A DNA stretch of 64,000 bases from Clostridiaceae bacterium (GTDB lineage: Bacteria; Bacillota; Clostridia; Lachnospirales; Lachnospiraceae): contig CABJBA010000001.1 in the NCBI GenBank assembly GCA_902363735.1, positions 1,054,001 to 1,118,000 on the forward strand, written 5' to 3'. The first letter of the stretch is position 1. Every line of letters starts with the position of its first letter. This document shows positions 18,588 to 27,435 of this stretch, piece after piece. The position numbers were made by a program, and so were the translations under genes. Under the pieces are notes generated by a model. The model made no database searches. It was not told where the DNA came from and worked only from the letters and a program-made list of their open reading frames with translations.

Positions 18588-18630
18588 AGAGAGTTGCCGT
18601 AGGGCTAAAAAAATCCTACGGCAACTCTCT
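18588..18630. terminator. 16-bp hairpin between convergent genes
   Basis: AGAGAGTTGCCGTAGG (18588-18603) pairs perfectly with CCTACGGCAACTCTCT (18615-18630). Neither strand has a real U-tract after the stem, so it is an atypical terminator or an mRNA-stabilising stem shared by the ABC operon and the CofE-like gene. Confidence 0.6.
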
Positions 18631-18644
18631 ATAAATAAAACTCT

Positions 18645-19835
18645 CTAATTTGTAAAGTTATCAAAATAACCCTGGACATGAATAATGGGAGTTCCCTTAT
18701 CGCCGGAGCCGCTGGTCAAGTCGCACAGGGAGCCGATCAAGTCAGTTAAGCGGCGGGGGGTTGTCCCCTGGGAGGCCATATCTCCAACAAGATTTTCCTT
18801 CTTATCTTTGATGCGACCTTCAATGGCTTTCTGCAGCGCTTCACCGGAAAGATCTGCAAAATCATTATCCGCAAGATATTTAAGTTTGATCTCATTGGGA
18901 GTTCCGTCAAGTCCGGGAGTATTAGCCACTGAAACACAAGGATCAGCCAGCTCCCATATCTTTCCTACCGGATCCTTAAATGCGCCGTCGCCGTAAACCA
19001 TGGCTTCCACATGTTTTCCTGTTGCTTCCAGCAGCTTTTTCTGGATATCTTCCACAAGAGGCGTACATTCCCGGGGGAAAAGCTTGACCTTATCTTCCGT
19101 GGATTTATTAGAGCCAAGAAGGCCGAAACGTTCATTAAATCCACTTCCATCTACGGAAGCATTAAGGATGTCATCAAGTCCTGATACTCTCTGTGCACCG
19201 GCTGCCTTAAGAATCCGTTTTGTGCGGGCACGGGTGTGTATATCGCAACAAAGTACATTTTTAGTATAATCCAGAATCACCCTGGAGTCATTAGCAAAAA
19301 CAATCTCACATTCTGCGCCTTCCGCACGAACAAGATCTCCATAATACTGCACATAATCCACACCTGTAAAGGTATGCTTGTTTTCACCAAACAATTCACG
19401 GTATTTTTCCAGAGTAAGCACATCGCTGTAAGGATTTATGCCAACAGCATCAATCTGATCCAGAGAAACCAGTTCATTTCCCACCTCATCGCTGGGATAG
19501 CTGAGCATAAGAACCACCTTTTTTGCACCTCGGGCAATACCCCTTAAGCAAACGGAAAAACGGTTGCGGGAAAGGATGGGGAAAATAACTCCGATGGTCT
19601 CGCCGCCAAGCTTTTGCTTTACATCTGCTGCAATTGCATCAATCGAAGCATAATTTCCCTGGGCACGGGCCACCACCGATTCCGTTACCGAAACAATATC
19701 CCGGTCACGCAGGGAAAAACCTTCCTGCCTGGCTGCCTCCAATACACTATCTACAACAATTTGAGACAAATCATCTCCTTCCCTGACAATAGGGCAGCGA
19801 ATGCCTCTTACTACAGTACCAACTTTACGTTCCAT
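18645..19835 (-). CDS. Coenzyme F420-0:L-glutamate ligase-like protein (CofE family)
   Basis: A 396-residue cytoplasmic protein of the F420_ligase (CofE/FbiB N-terminal) fold. It shows the family start VVRGIRCPIVREGDDL and the region RDRDIVSVTESVVARAQG near residues 43-60, followed by a CofE-like core and a longer C-terminal part. Characterised CofE enzymes add glutamate to F420-0. No other F420 biosynthesis gene is visible, and F420 is not known from this group, so the true substrate is probably another acidic acceptor. GGAGATGATACA precedes the ATG. Monocistronic, convergent with the ABC operon. Confidence 0.85.
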   Translation of the reverse strand: MERKVGTVVRGIRCPIVREGDDLSQIVVDSVLEAARQEGFSLRDRDIVSVTESVVARAQGNYASIDAIAADVKQKLGGETIGVIFPILSRNRFSVCLRGIARGAKKVVLMLSYPSDEVGNELVSLDQIDAVGINPYSDVLTLEKYRELFGENKHTFTGVDYVQYYGDLVRAEGAECEIVFANDSRVILDYTKNVLCCDIHTRARTKRILKAAGAQRVSGLDDILNASVDGSGFNERFGLLGSNKSTEDKVKLFPRECTPLVEDIQKKLLEATGKHVEAMVYGDGAFKDPVGKIWELADPCVSVANTPGLDGTPNEIKLKYLADNDFADLSGEALQKAIEGRIKDKKENLVGDMASQGTTPRRLTDLIGSLCDLTSGSGDKGTPIIHVQGYFDNFTN

Positions 19836-20009
19836 TGTATCATCTCCAAACTTTAGGATTTTTCATCTCCATTATAATATAAAATCCTTTTTCAGGGAAG
19901 GTTAATTAAAAAATATTATTCATATAATTATAATTGGCTGCATAGACACAACATTTCTCCTATTCGTGTACCGGTTTTTCCATAACTAAATTAGTGAACG
20001 TAACACCCC

Positions 20010-20067
20010 TTCTTATCACCCTCTGCTCTCTCACCACACGATATCAGAGAGCAGAAGGTGATAAGAA
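20010..20067. repeat. 22-bp-arm inverted repeat in the 376-bp gap right of the CofE-like gene
   Basis: TTCTTATCACCCTCTGCTCTCT (in two parts: TTCTTATCACC at 20010, CTCTGCTCTCT to 20031) pairs with 20046-20067 at 21 of 22 positions across a 14-nt loop. No U-tract flanks it. It overlaps a coding-like open stretch ending at a TAA near 20166, with the apparent C-terminus FPPMTWCNL, which may be a gene remnant. Nothing else was recognised between 19836 and 20165. Confidence 0.7.
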
Positions 20068-20165
20068 CGGCTTTGCTGTAATGGAGGCATGGACCGTAAA
20101 AGATTTTACCAAAAAGCGGGATTCCACTGAGCTGTATTTTCCCCCAATGACATGGTGCAATTTAT

Positions 20166-20204
20166 AAAAACAGGCCGCCCGGTCAGAAAGACACGGGCCG
20201 CCTT
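20166..20204 (-). terminator. Intrinsic terminator of the LysM gene
   Basis: On the minus strand AAGGCGGCCCG pairs with CGGGCGGCCTG (one internal mismatch) and is followed by TTTTTATAAATT. Confidence 0.75.
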
Positions 20205-20211
20205 CTTGGAA

Positions 20212-21363
20212 CTATAATCCAAAGTACTGCTGGAATTGTCTAACAATTCCCCACGCCATTGCATCTGCCATCTTTAAGGCTTCCTGCTCAATGTTTTCAA
20301 AAACCTGGATACTATCATCATAATTACCAAATATCATATCAGAAGCTTCTACCTTCAGCATGGCAAGGTCATCATAGAGCATCATTTTCCAATCCTGTAC
20401 AGACCAGTCAGGATTCAGATTGCCAAGAAATTCTGCGATCCGATCTGCATTCTGATACCAGAGCCTTTCTAAATCATCTGCTGCCTCTGTATTGCCAGCC
20501 TTTATGTTTTTGAAAAGTTCTATCCCAATTGTAAGGCGCTCCCTCATCAGATCTGCAAACTTTTCTCCGCTCTCTTCTCCATAAAACGGCCGCAATGCAG
20601 TTTCGAAACCTTCCATATTCTGCAAAAGGCGGCTTGTAACTGCTTCTTCATTGGGAGCAGAGAAAGCTATGCTTTGAATAAGCATCCTTCTCCAGTAAAC
20701 ATGCTGCAGCCATAAAAGCCTTAAGTAATTATTGAGAGTCTTTTCCGCGCTGCTGACCCACCTTGGAACGGGCTGAAGCCTGGGCTGGGGCTGGGGCTGG
20801 GGACGCTGGGGATTTAGGTTCTCATAAGGAATACATATAACCTGGCCGATAAACAAGTTAACCGGATTGATTCCCTGGTTTGCAGACATAATAGCATCAA
20901 CAGTTGTATTAAAGCGCTGTGATAACAGCCACAGGGTATCTCCTGATTGTATCACGTAAGATTGCGTTCCTGCCGGGCATGCATTCATCATACCGGTTTC
21001 ATTTGACTCTCTGCGAACCATAGATGGTGCTTGCTGCTGAATTTGAGATTGGGACATAGGTAAATTGGGCAACTGCGGCTGACTTTGCAGTTGAGATTGA
21101 GACTGGGGCGGGCTTGGAGGTTGGGGTTGGGGCGGGCTCTGTGGCTGCGGCGGGGATTGTACCTCTCGCGAAGGAGTCGGCTGAACCATCCCATTTTGTC
21201 TCGGAACACAGATCATTTGTCCCACGTACATGCTATTTAAATTCACACCCGGATTAACAGCCACAATGTCCTCTGGAGAAACATTAAAACGCCGTGAGAT
21301 AAACCATAGGGTATCACCGGCCTGAACAGTATAGGAATACATTCCTTCGGCACAAGGAGTCAT
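20212..21363 (-). CDS. Two-LysM protein with C-terminal helical domain
   Basis: A 383-residue protein. LysM 1 (about 8-52) has YTVQAGDTLWFISRRF and VGQMICVP; a Pro/Gln/Ser-rich linker (about 55-120) follows; LysM 2 (about 128-172) has YVIQSGDTLWLLSQRF and IGQVICIP. After a second Pro/Gln stretch, the last 175 residues form a predicted helical bundle with no clear family. LysM modules bind peptidoglycan or chitin. There is no signal peptide, so it may reach the wall by another route or act in the spore coat. The ATG at 21363 follows AAAGGCAG; the longer frame would start at a TTG. Divergent from the HD-GYP gene. Confidence 0.85.
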   Translation of the reverse strand: MTPCAEGMYSYTVQAGDTLWFISRRFNVSPEDIVAVNPGVNLNSMYVGQMICVPRQNGMVQPTPSREVQSPPQPQSPPQPQPPSPPQSQSQLQSQPQLPNLPMSQSQIQQQAPSMVRRESNETGMMNACPAGTQSYVIQSGDTLWLLSQRFNTTVDAIMSANQGINPVNLFIGQVICIPYENLNPQRPQPQPQPRLQPVPRWVSSAEKTLNNYLRLLWLQHVYWRRMLIQSIAFSAPNEEAVTSRLLQNMEGFETALRPFYGEESGEKFADLMRERLTIGIELFKNIKAGNTEAADDLERLWYQNADRIAEFLGNLNPDWSVQDWKMMLYDDLAMLKVEASDMIFGNYDDSIQVFENIEQEALKMADAMAWGIVRQFQQYFGL

Positions 21364-21506
21364 AAATTTACTGCCTTTCAATTAAACAATTTGCCTTATT
21401 TTATGACTTCACAAACGGGAAAGTACCTGTCAGCTGTAAACAAAATATAATTTATCAGGATATCTTTTAAAAGCAAAAAAAATTTACAGAAAACTAAAAT
21501 GATTAA

Positions 21507-21535
21507 TTGCATAATGAAAGAACTTTTGATATTAT
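21507..21535 (+). promoter_or_regulatory. Predicted promoter of the PAS-GGDEF-HD-GYP gene
   Basis: TTGCAT (21507-21512), 17-bp spacer, TATTAT (21530-21535), 65 bp upstream of the ATG. Confidence 0.55.
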
Positions 21536-21599
21536 TCTAGTATTAATAGCTTTTTATTTCTGCATTTCACATACTTATTTGCCTAAAGGGGGACTCACT

Positions 21600-24137
21600 A
21601 TGAAAACTGAAGGAATGGAAAGAGTTTTCATGCAAATGCCCATAGGATATGCACGCCTGACGGCTGATCTTGAAAAGGCCGCTCCCGTGCAGCAATACAT
21701 CCTCATGGAAGCAAATGATACATTTTTTCACTGCTGGGATCTGGACAAAGAAACATCCCTAAATAAAAGTATATCCCAGCTCCTTAACGAAGTCTCCGAT
21801 TCTTCTGCCTGGAAAAACTATTATGAAAATCTGATTTATGATAAAAGCGACAAGCCTTTTATCATAAATATTGGTAAATGCTGCTTTCAGGTGACCCTCC
21901 GGCGCAGCAGCCAGTCAAAGGAGCTCATAACCTTTTTCACAGATATTACGGACATTTACCAGCATCTGCAGGCAGAACAGGACAAAAATGAAAAGCTGAC
22001 CCAAGAGTTCAATATTTTTTTCAACAGCACCCAGGATGGTCTCTTTATCGTCAATTACGTGGACGGAGAATTTCGCTACCTCCGCAACAATATGGCCCAT
22101 CAGAACTTAACCGGCTTAACCATGCAGCAATTGGAGGGCAAAACCCCGGTAGAGGCTCTTGGTGAAACAGGAATTGCGCTTCAAAACGGATATCAGAAAT
22201 GTGCGGATTCGGGCAAAAGTCTGATGTATGAGGAAACTGCAGCTTTTAACGGAAAGAAAAGAAGGTGGCTGGTTCACCTCACTCCTGTTAAGAAAAACGG
22301 GCAGTTATCCTATATTGTAGGCTCCCGTATTGACATCACAGACTTAAGGCATCTGGAAACGGAAAAAGAACAGCTTTTGGAAAATTTAAAATCCATGTTT
22401 ACCTCTCATTCAGCTATTATGCTGATCGTTGACAGAGAGACCGGACAAATACTGGATGCCAATCCAAAAGCCTGCTCTTTTTACGGCTATACCAAAAAAG
22501 AGCTGCTGGCTATGAATATGGAAGACATTAATGGAACCATACATCACAGCCAGATTCAATCTCTTACGGAAACCGACCGCTACTTTCTGTTTCCCCACCG
22601 TTTAAAAAGCGGGGATGTGAAAATGGTGGACGTATACACCAGCCTCATCACTTATAAAGGGAAAAAACAACTGTACTCTATTATATTTGACGTTTCAGAC
22701 CGAGAAAAATTCAGGGAAGACTTATCAAAAGAAAAGGAGTTGCTGAGTGTTACTCTTAACTCCATCGGAGACGGAGTTGTCACCACTGACAATGAAGGTC
22801 TTGTAACTTCCCTGAATAAGGCAGCCAGTGAAATCACCGGCTGGCGGAACGAAGAAGCACTGAAAAAACCCTTCCATGAAATTTTTGATTTAAAAAATGA
22901 ATCAACCGGGGACACCGTTTCAAATCCCATCAGCGAGGTGCTTACCACCGGAAAAATCGTGGGCCTTGCCAATCACACTGTGCTTTTAGACAGGCAGGGG
23001 AATTTAATCCCCATTGCAGACAGTGCCGCTCCTATACGAAATGAAGATGGGCTGGTATACGGCGTTGTCATGGTCTTTCGGGATGTGAGTCATGAAAAAA
23101 CGCAGCAGGAAAGGATTCTGTATTTAAGCTATCACGATTCCTTGACAGGAATGTTCAACCGGAGATATATGGAGGAGGAAATACTGCGGATGGACCAGTC
23201 CGAGAATCTTCCTGTTGCCGTTATCATGGGAGATGTAAACGGATTAAAGGTCAGTAATGATGTTTTCGGCCACACGACCGGTGATCTTCTTTTAAAAACG
23301 GTTGCAGAAGCATTTCAACACACCATAGGGGAAATGGGAATCTCAGCCAGATGGGGAGGCGATGAATTTTTAGTTCTTCTTCCAAATACAGATGCTGGAA
23401 AAGCACAAAAACTGGTGAAGCTGCTGGAAGAAAATTTAAAAAAGAATGACAGCCTTCCTTTTAAAATCAGCGTGGCTCTTGGCTTTGATGTAAAATATGA
23501 TGAAATAGTTCCTTTTCAACAGGTTATTCAAAAAGCTGAGGAACGAATGTACCACAAAAAGCTTATGGAAGGAAAGAATTACCGTAACAGCATTATGAAC
23601 TCTCTTTTATCCACCCTCTACGAAAGAAGTACAGAGACTATTGAGCATTCCTTAAGGTTGGAATCTATTTGCCTTCCTATTGCCGAAAAGATGAATCTCA
23701 CACTTGAAGAAAAGGATGAGCTGTCTCTTTTCGCTATGCTTCATGACATCGGAAACGTGGGAGTACGTACAGAACTTCTGACAAAGCCCGGCCCCTTAGA
23801 CGAGGAAGAATGGAAGGAAATCAGACGCCATCCAGAATTGGGCTACCGTATTGCCCAGAACACGCCTGAACTTTCCATCGTATCCGACTATATTCTCTCC
23901 CATCACGAAAAGTGGGATGGGAGCGGCTATCCCAGAGGATTAAAAGAAACAGACATTCCCCTCTTATGCCGCATTATGGCAATCGCAGACGCATACGATG
24001 CCATGACAAATGACCGGCCCTTCCGGAAGGCTATGGAGCCTCAGGCTGCCAAAGAAGAAATCAGACGAATGTCAGGAAAGCAATTTGATCCCTATATTGT
24101 CCAAATCTTTTTGGAGATAAACCACACCGATTTTTAA
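21600..24137 (+). CDS. PAS-GGDEF-HD-GYP c-di-GMP signalling protein
   Basis: An 845-residue cytoplasmic protein with about four PAS domains (roughly 15-110, 125-240, 260-365, 375-495), a GGDEF domain (about 505-665) and an HD-GYP domain (about 675-845). The GGDEF signature is intact (ARWGGDEFLVLLP, near 586), so c-di-GMP synthesis is possible. HD-GYP shows HDIGNVG (near 714), HHEKWDGSGYPRG and DAYDAMTNDRPFRKAM, the signature of c-di-GMP phosphodiesterases. It could therefore make or degrade c-di-GMP according to the PAS signals. AAAGGGGG precedes the ATG at 21600; an upstream in-frame start at 21507 lies in the promoter. No transmembrane segment in this form. Confidence 0.95.
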   Translation: MKTEGMERVFMQMPIGYARLTADLEKAAPVQQYILMEANDTFFHCWDLDKETSLNKSISQLLNEVSDSSAWKNYYENLIYDKSDKPFIINIGKCCFQVTLRRSSQSKELITFFTDITDIYQHLQAEQDKNEKLTQEFNIFFNSTQDGLFIVNYVDGEFRYLRNNMAHQNLTGLTMQQLEGKTPVEALGETGIALQNGYQKCADSGKSLMYEETAAFNGKKRRWLVHLTPVKKNGQLSYIVGSRIDITDLRHLETEKEQLLENLKSMFTSHSAIMLIVDRETGQILDANPKACSFYGYTKKELLAMNMEDINGTIHHSQIQSLTETDRYFLFPHRLKSGDVKMVDVYTSLITYKGKKQLYSIIFDVSDREKFREDLSKEKELLSVTLNSIGDGVVTTDNEGLVTSLNKAASEITGWRNEEALKKPFHEIFDLKNESTGDTVSNPISEVLTTGKIVGLANHTVLLDRQGNLIPIADSAAPIRNEDGLVYGVVMVFRDVSHEKTQQERILYLSYHDSLTGMFNRRYMEEEILRMDQSENLPVAVIMGDVNGLKVSNDVFGHTTGDLLLKTVAEAFQHTIGEMGISARWGGDEFLVLLPNTDAGKAQKLVKLLEENLKKNDSLPFKISVALGFDVKYDEIVPFQQVIQKAEERMYHKKLMEGKNYRNSIMNSLLSTLYERSTETIEHSLRLESICLPIAEKMNLTLEEKDELSLFAMLHDIGNVGVRTELLTKPGPLDEEEWKEIRRHPELGYRIAQNTPELSIVSDYILSHHEKWDGSGYPRGLKETDIPLLCRIMAIADAYDAMTNDRPFRKAMEPQAAKEEIRRMSGKQFDPYIVQIFLEINHTDF

Positions 24138-24261
24138 AACTGAATCAAACCCTCCGGGGAAGCATCTCTTTTCCCTGTGGGCAAATTCACCTTACAGCCT
24201 CCTTTTTAATACCATGTAGTAGGACATCAATAAACATTTCTGCCAAAAGGAGGCTGGTACT

Positions 24262-24564
24262 ATGAAGGCAGATAAGGTCACACTTGTTGAAATTAAATAT
24301 CCTCGGGCAGACCGGGAAAAACAGACCAGTTTTCTCCTTGTCTGGCAGGACTGGTTAAAGGAGACTGATGAAAGGATCTGCATTTCCACCGAACTTTGCA
24401 ATTCACCGGAGGAAGAACCTACGATCCTGGTACAGGGTATCTTTCGGGGACTCCCCGAAGAAGCACTGGAAATCATCTCCCCCCTTATTGCCCTGGGCGG
24501 AGCCAGATACCGGCTAAAATATTTACCTTTCAAAGAAGCTCTAAGTGCATTTAATTTGTCATAA
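24262..24564 (+). pseudogene. Fragment of an FAD-linked (berberine-bridge-like) oxidase
   Basis: A 100-residue frame resembling an internal segment of flavin-linked oxidases of the berberine-bridge family: KADKVTLVEIKYPRADRE, FLLVWQDWL, RICISTEL, and ending ARYRLKYLPFKEA. Full proteins are about 450 residues, and both the FAD-binding N-terminus and the C-terminus are missing. It has AAGGAGG upstream of the ATG and could still be translated. The family call is from memory of similar proteins. Confidence 0.55.
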
Positions 24565-24580
24565 ATATTCCCATAGAGAT

Positions 24581-24621
24581 AAAAAACAGGAGCCCGCCAG
24601 TTGCTTTGGCAGTCTCCTGTT
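24581..24621 (-). terminator. Intrinsic terminator of the glutathione peroxidase gene
   Basis: AACAGGAG...GCCA (24585-24599) pairs with TGGC...CTCCTGTT (24607-24621); on the minus strand the stem runs into TTTTTT. Confidence 0.85.
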
Positions 24622-24626
24622 CCGTT

Positions 24627-25172
24627 TTACAACAATTCTTTTACTCGTTCTTCTACAATCTTCATATCCGCTGTGGGCTCAAAGCGTTCAATCACATTTC
24701 CCTGACGGTCTACCAGGAACTTGGTGAAATTCCATTTGATGTCAGGTTCATTCTTATAATCCGGATTAGACTTGTCCAGCATTCCTTCCAGAATGGAAGT
24801 GATCCTATGGGCCGGATCAAATCCGGCAAAGCCCTTCTGTTTAACTAAATATTGGTACAGGGGAATGGCATTGCTTCCGTTTACTTCAATCTTTGAGAAC
24901 TGAGGAAAGGTCACACCAAAACGTCCGGTACAAAAGGTATGAATCTCTTCATCAACACCCGGTGCCTGCTCTCCGAACTGGTTGCAGGGGAAATCAAGAA
25001 TTTCAAGCCCCTTATCTCCATATGCCTCATAAATGGTCTGAAGATCTGCATACTGAGGTGTAAATCCGCACTCTGTGGCAGTATTTACAATCAACAGCAC
25101 CTTTCCGGAATAATCGGACAGACTCTTTTCACTGCCCTCCATTGTCTTTACCTTAAAATCATAAACATTCAT
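24627..25172 (-). CDS. Glutathione peroxidase family protein (Cys type)
   Basis: A 181-residue thioredoxin-fold peroxidase that reduces hydrogen or lipid peroxides using thiols, probably thioredoxin or a low-molecular-weight thiol. The catalytic Cys is in NTATECGFTPQY (about residue 36), with Gln in FPCNQFGEQ and Trp in KWNFTKFLVD. The active site uses Cys, not selenocysteine. The ATG at 25172 has AAAGGAGG upstream; the longer 206-residue frame runs into the neighbouring gene. Ends just before a strong terminator and lies 50 bp downstream of the GGDEF gene, on the same strand. Confidence 0.95.
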   Translation of the reverse strand: MNVYDFKVKTMEGSEKSLSDYSGKVLLIVNTATECGFTPQYADLQTIYEAYGDKGLEILDFPCNQFGEQAPGVDEEIHTFCTGRFGVTFPQFSKIEVNGSNAIPLYQYLVKQKGFAGFDPAHRITSILEGMLDKSNPDYKNEPDIKWNFTKFLVDRQGNVIERFEPTADMKIVEERVKELL

Positions 25173-25221
25173 GTTAATGCCTCCTTTATATGTTAAAATA
25201 ATTACCTTCTTTATGGCCCTG

Positions 25222-26643
25222 TTACTGGGAATCCTGATAAAAAGCATATCCCTTTTTGGAATTATTCTTTACCCAGTACATGGCTTTATCAGCAGCATGA
25301 TACAGTTCTCCATAGGTGATTCCATCTTTTGGTGCAACCGCAATACCAATGCTGGCGGAAATTTTAATTTCAGGGAATTCCTCAGACTCTATATTGCGGA
25401 AGGCGTCTATGATGGCCTTTGCTGCAGTCTCAATCCGCCCGGTATCCCACTCTTCCGGGAGGAACACCACAAACTCATCGCCCCCCATTCTAGCAACCAC
25501 CCCTGTTTCACCGAATAGCCTTTTTAAATCCCCTGCCACACAGATCAGAGCCGTATCTCCTGCCACATGACCGTATGTATCATTGATTTCTTTAAAATTG
25601 TCCAAATCAATCATAATAAACAGGCCCTTTTTCCGGGAAGCCAGTTCTTTGTCAATAATACGCTTCCCAAACCTGTTATACATGCCCGTCAGTAAATCTC
25701 TCCGTGCTTCATTTTTCAGGCGTTCCTCTCTGCCAAGCTGTTCCATAATATCCTCCAGCTTTCCAACCACACGGAACTGGCGTCCTGAGGAGTCTTTTAA
25801 AATCTTAAACTGGCAGTTAAACCACCGGTATTCTCCCTGCACAGTCTTAAGCCGGATCCGGCATCGAAGCATCTCATCCTTTCCCCAGGCCTTCCATGCC
25901 ATCTGAAGACCTTCTCCGTCCTTCCAGTCATCAGGATGAATGAGATGGCTGCCCCGCCCCCGTTTGATAACTCCAGTTATTGTCAGGCCGTCCAGCTTCA
26001 GCTTATTTGCTGCATTAGGAGTAAACTCCACTGTATCAGAAACATAATCATATTCAAACAGTATCGTATCACTGAACTGGAAAAGAACTGCATATCGCTC
26101 TTCTTTCATCTGAAGCATCTGCTTTTGCCGGATAATCCCAAGCCCAAGGGCAATGCAGATGCCAAGCGTCAAAATGACCAGCAAAGCCCCGGTTCTGTAA
26201 AGAGAATTAAAAATAACTTCGGTCTGAATCAGCACATCGGAAGACCTGATAATGCTTACAAGGCTCCCCTGATTGATTGACGCCAAAGAAGAAGAGATAA
26301 TATCCCCATTTCCATTACATAAGCTGCTGTTTCCATTTAACAGCTGTTCATACACTTGGGGCATTTGTCTCTCTAAAGGCTTTGGGACCTTTTGGTAATA
26401 TATCTGATAATCATTATTTCTTTTGTTAAACTGATCCAGATGAATCTGAATCCGCTCTTGCTCTGCCGATTGGCCGGCAGATTCTGTACAGGAAGACAGG
26501 CTTTCGTAAATAAACCGGCTCAGCTCCTGATTCAGGCATTTATACTGTTCCCCTAATATGGTGAAGGAATCTGCAATCAAAACAAACAGCCCAATCAAGC
26601 TCAAAATCATATATACCAGCCTGGATTTTCTTCCTTGCCTCAT
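25222..26643 (-). CDS. Membrane PAS-GGDEF diguanylate cyclase
   Basis: A 473-residue protein with a transmembrane helix (about 10-30), an extracytoplasmic sensor region, a second transmembrane helix (about 145-170), a PAS domain (about 180-300) and a GGDEF domain (about 305-470). The signature is intact (ARMGGDEFVVFLP, near 386), and the I-loop region and DLLTGMYNR entry motif are present, so it should make c-di-GMP. GGAG precedes the ATG. It may share a transcript with the downstream glutathione peroxidase (50-bp gap), but no shared function is evident. Confidence 0.93.
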   Translation of the reverse strand: MRQGRKSRLVYMILSLIGLFVLIADSFTILGEQYKCLNQELSRFIYESLSSCTESAGQSAEQERIQIHLDQFNKRNNDYQIYYQKVPKPLERQMPQVYEQLLNGNSSLCNGNGDIISSSLASINQGSLVSIIRSSDVLIQTEVIFNSLYRTGALLVILTLGICIALGLGIIRQKQMLQMKEERYAVLFQFSDTILFEYDYVSDTVEFTPNAANKLKLDGLTITGVIKRGRGSHLIHPDDWKDGEGLQMAWKAWGKDEMLRCRIRLKTVQGEYRWFNCQFKILKDSSGRQFRVVGKLEDIMEQLGREERLKNEARRDLLTGMYNRFGKRIIDKELASRKKGLFIMIDLDNFKEINDTYGHVAGDTALICVAGDLKRLFGETGVVARMGGDEFVVFLPEEWDTGRIETAAKAIIDAFRNIESEEFPEIKISASIGIAVAPKDGITYGELYHAADKAMYWVKNNSKKGYAFYQDSQ

Positions 26644-26705
26644 CTACTGATCTCCATTCTCAAGGTTTATAGCTCCAAAGGCAGGCATTATAATTTCATT
26701 AACCT

Positions 26706-27353
26706 CTAAAACTCAATTTCTCTCAATTTAATATAATCTTTAACGAGTATTGCGGTCTGCTCCAAATCAATGATTCCAGTATTGATGAGAAGATCGTAAT
26801 TGTCCCAATCCTCCCAGTCTCTGCCCGTATAATAACGGTAATATTCCTTTCGCTCCCGGTTAATCTTCTTTACTCTCCTGGAAGCTTCTTTTTCATCTAA
26901 TTTGTCCACTTCCATGGTGCGTCTGATCAGGGTCTCATTGTCTGCATAAACAAATATCTTTACAAGCCCAGGGCAATCCACATCCTCACGGCTCAAGATA
27001 TAATCCGCACACCTGCCTGCTATGATGCAGGATTCCTGAGATGCCAGTTCCCGGAGAACCTGAGACTGGAAACGGAATAAATTTTCAGGCTTTACAATAT
27101 CTGCATCAGTAGACGGCTTTCCAAGCTGAGGTTTTAAGCCGCTTACAATTTTATAGAGTAAATTGCCTCCTGCCTTTTCATCTGCAAGACGGAAAAACAC
27201 TTCACCCACTGCACTTTGCTCTGAGGTAATGGTCAGAATTTCCTCGTCATAAAAATGAATCCCCAATTCTTCGGCAAGTGCCTTTCCGACCAGACGGCCT
27301 CCGCTGCCGTACTGGCGCCCAATTGCAATGACCAGATTTTTCTTTTCGCTCAT
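26706..27353 (-). CDS. Cytidylate kinase-like protein
   Basis: A 215-residue P-loop NMP-kinase-like protein of the cytidylate-kinase-like (AAA/Cmk-2) family found in Firmicutes. The glycine-rich loop is AIGRQYGSGGRLVGKALAEEL (in short GRQYGSGGR, about residues 7-15), followed by a mobile CMP-binding region and an Arg-rich lid (RRVKKINRERKEYYRYY, about 155-175). The ATG at 27353 follows AAGGAG; an upstream start at 27392 lacks one. It is not the essential Cmk, and its substrate is unknown. Confidence 0.85.
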   Translation of the reverse strand: MSEKKNLVIAIGRQYGSGGRLVGKALAEELGIHFYDEEILTITSEQSAVGEVFFRLADEKAGGNLLYKIVSGLKPQLGKPSTDADIVKPENLFRFQSQVLRELASQESCIIAGRCADYILSREDVDCPGLVKIFVYADNETLIRRTMEVDKLDEKEASRRVKKINRERKEYYRYYTGRDWEDWDNYDLLINTGIIDLEQTAILVKDYIKLREIEF

Positions 27354-27435
27354 GATAACACTCTCCTTTTTCTGCATTTTTCTGCTCATCATTTCTTATC
27401 TTTATTTTACCCCATTTGGTACAGTTTTACAATTA

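Noticed and set aside
24627-25172. Possible selenoprotein glutathione peroxidase
   Set aside because: The active-site codon encodes Cys, not TGA.
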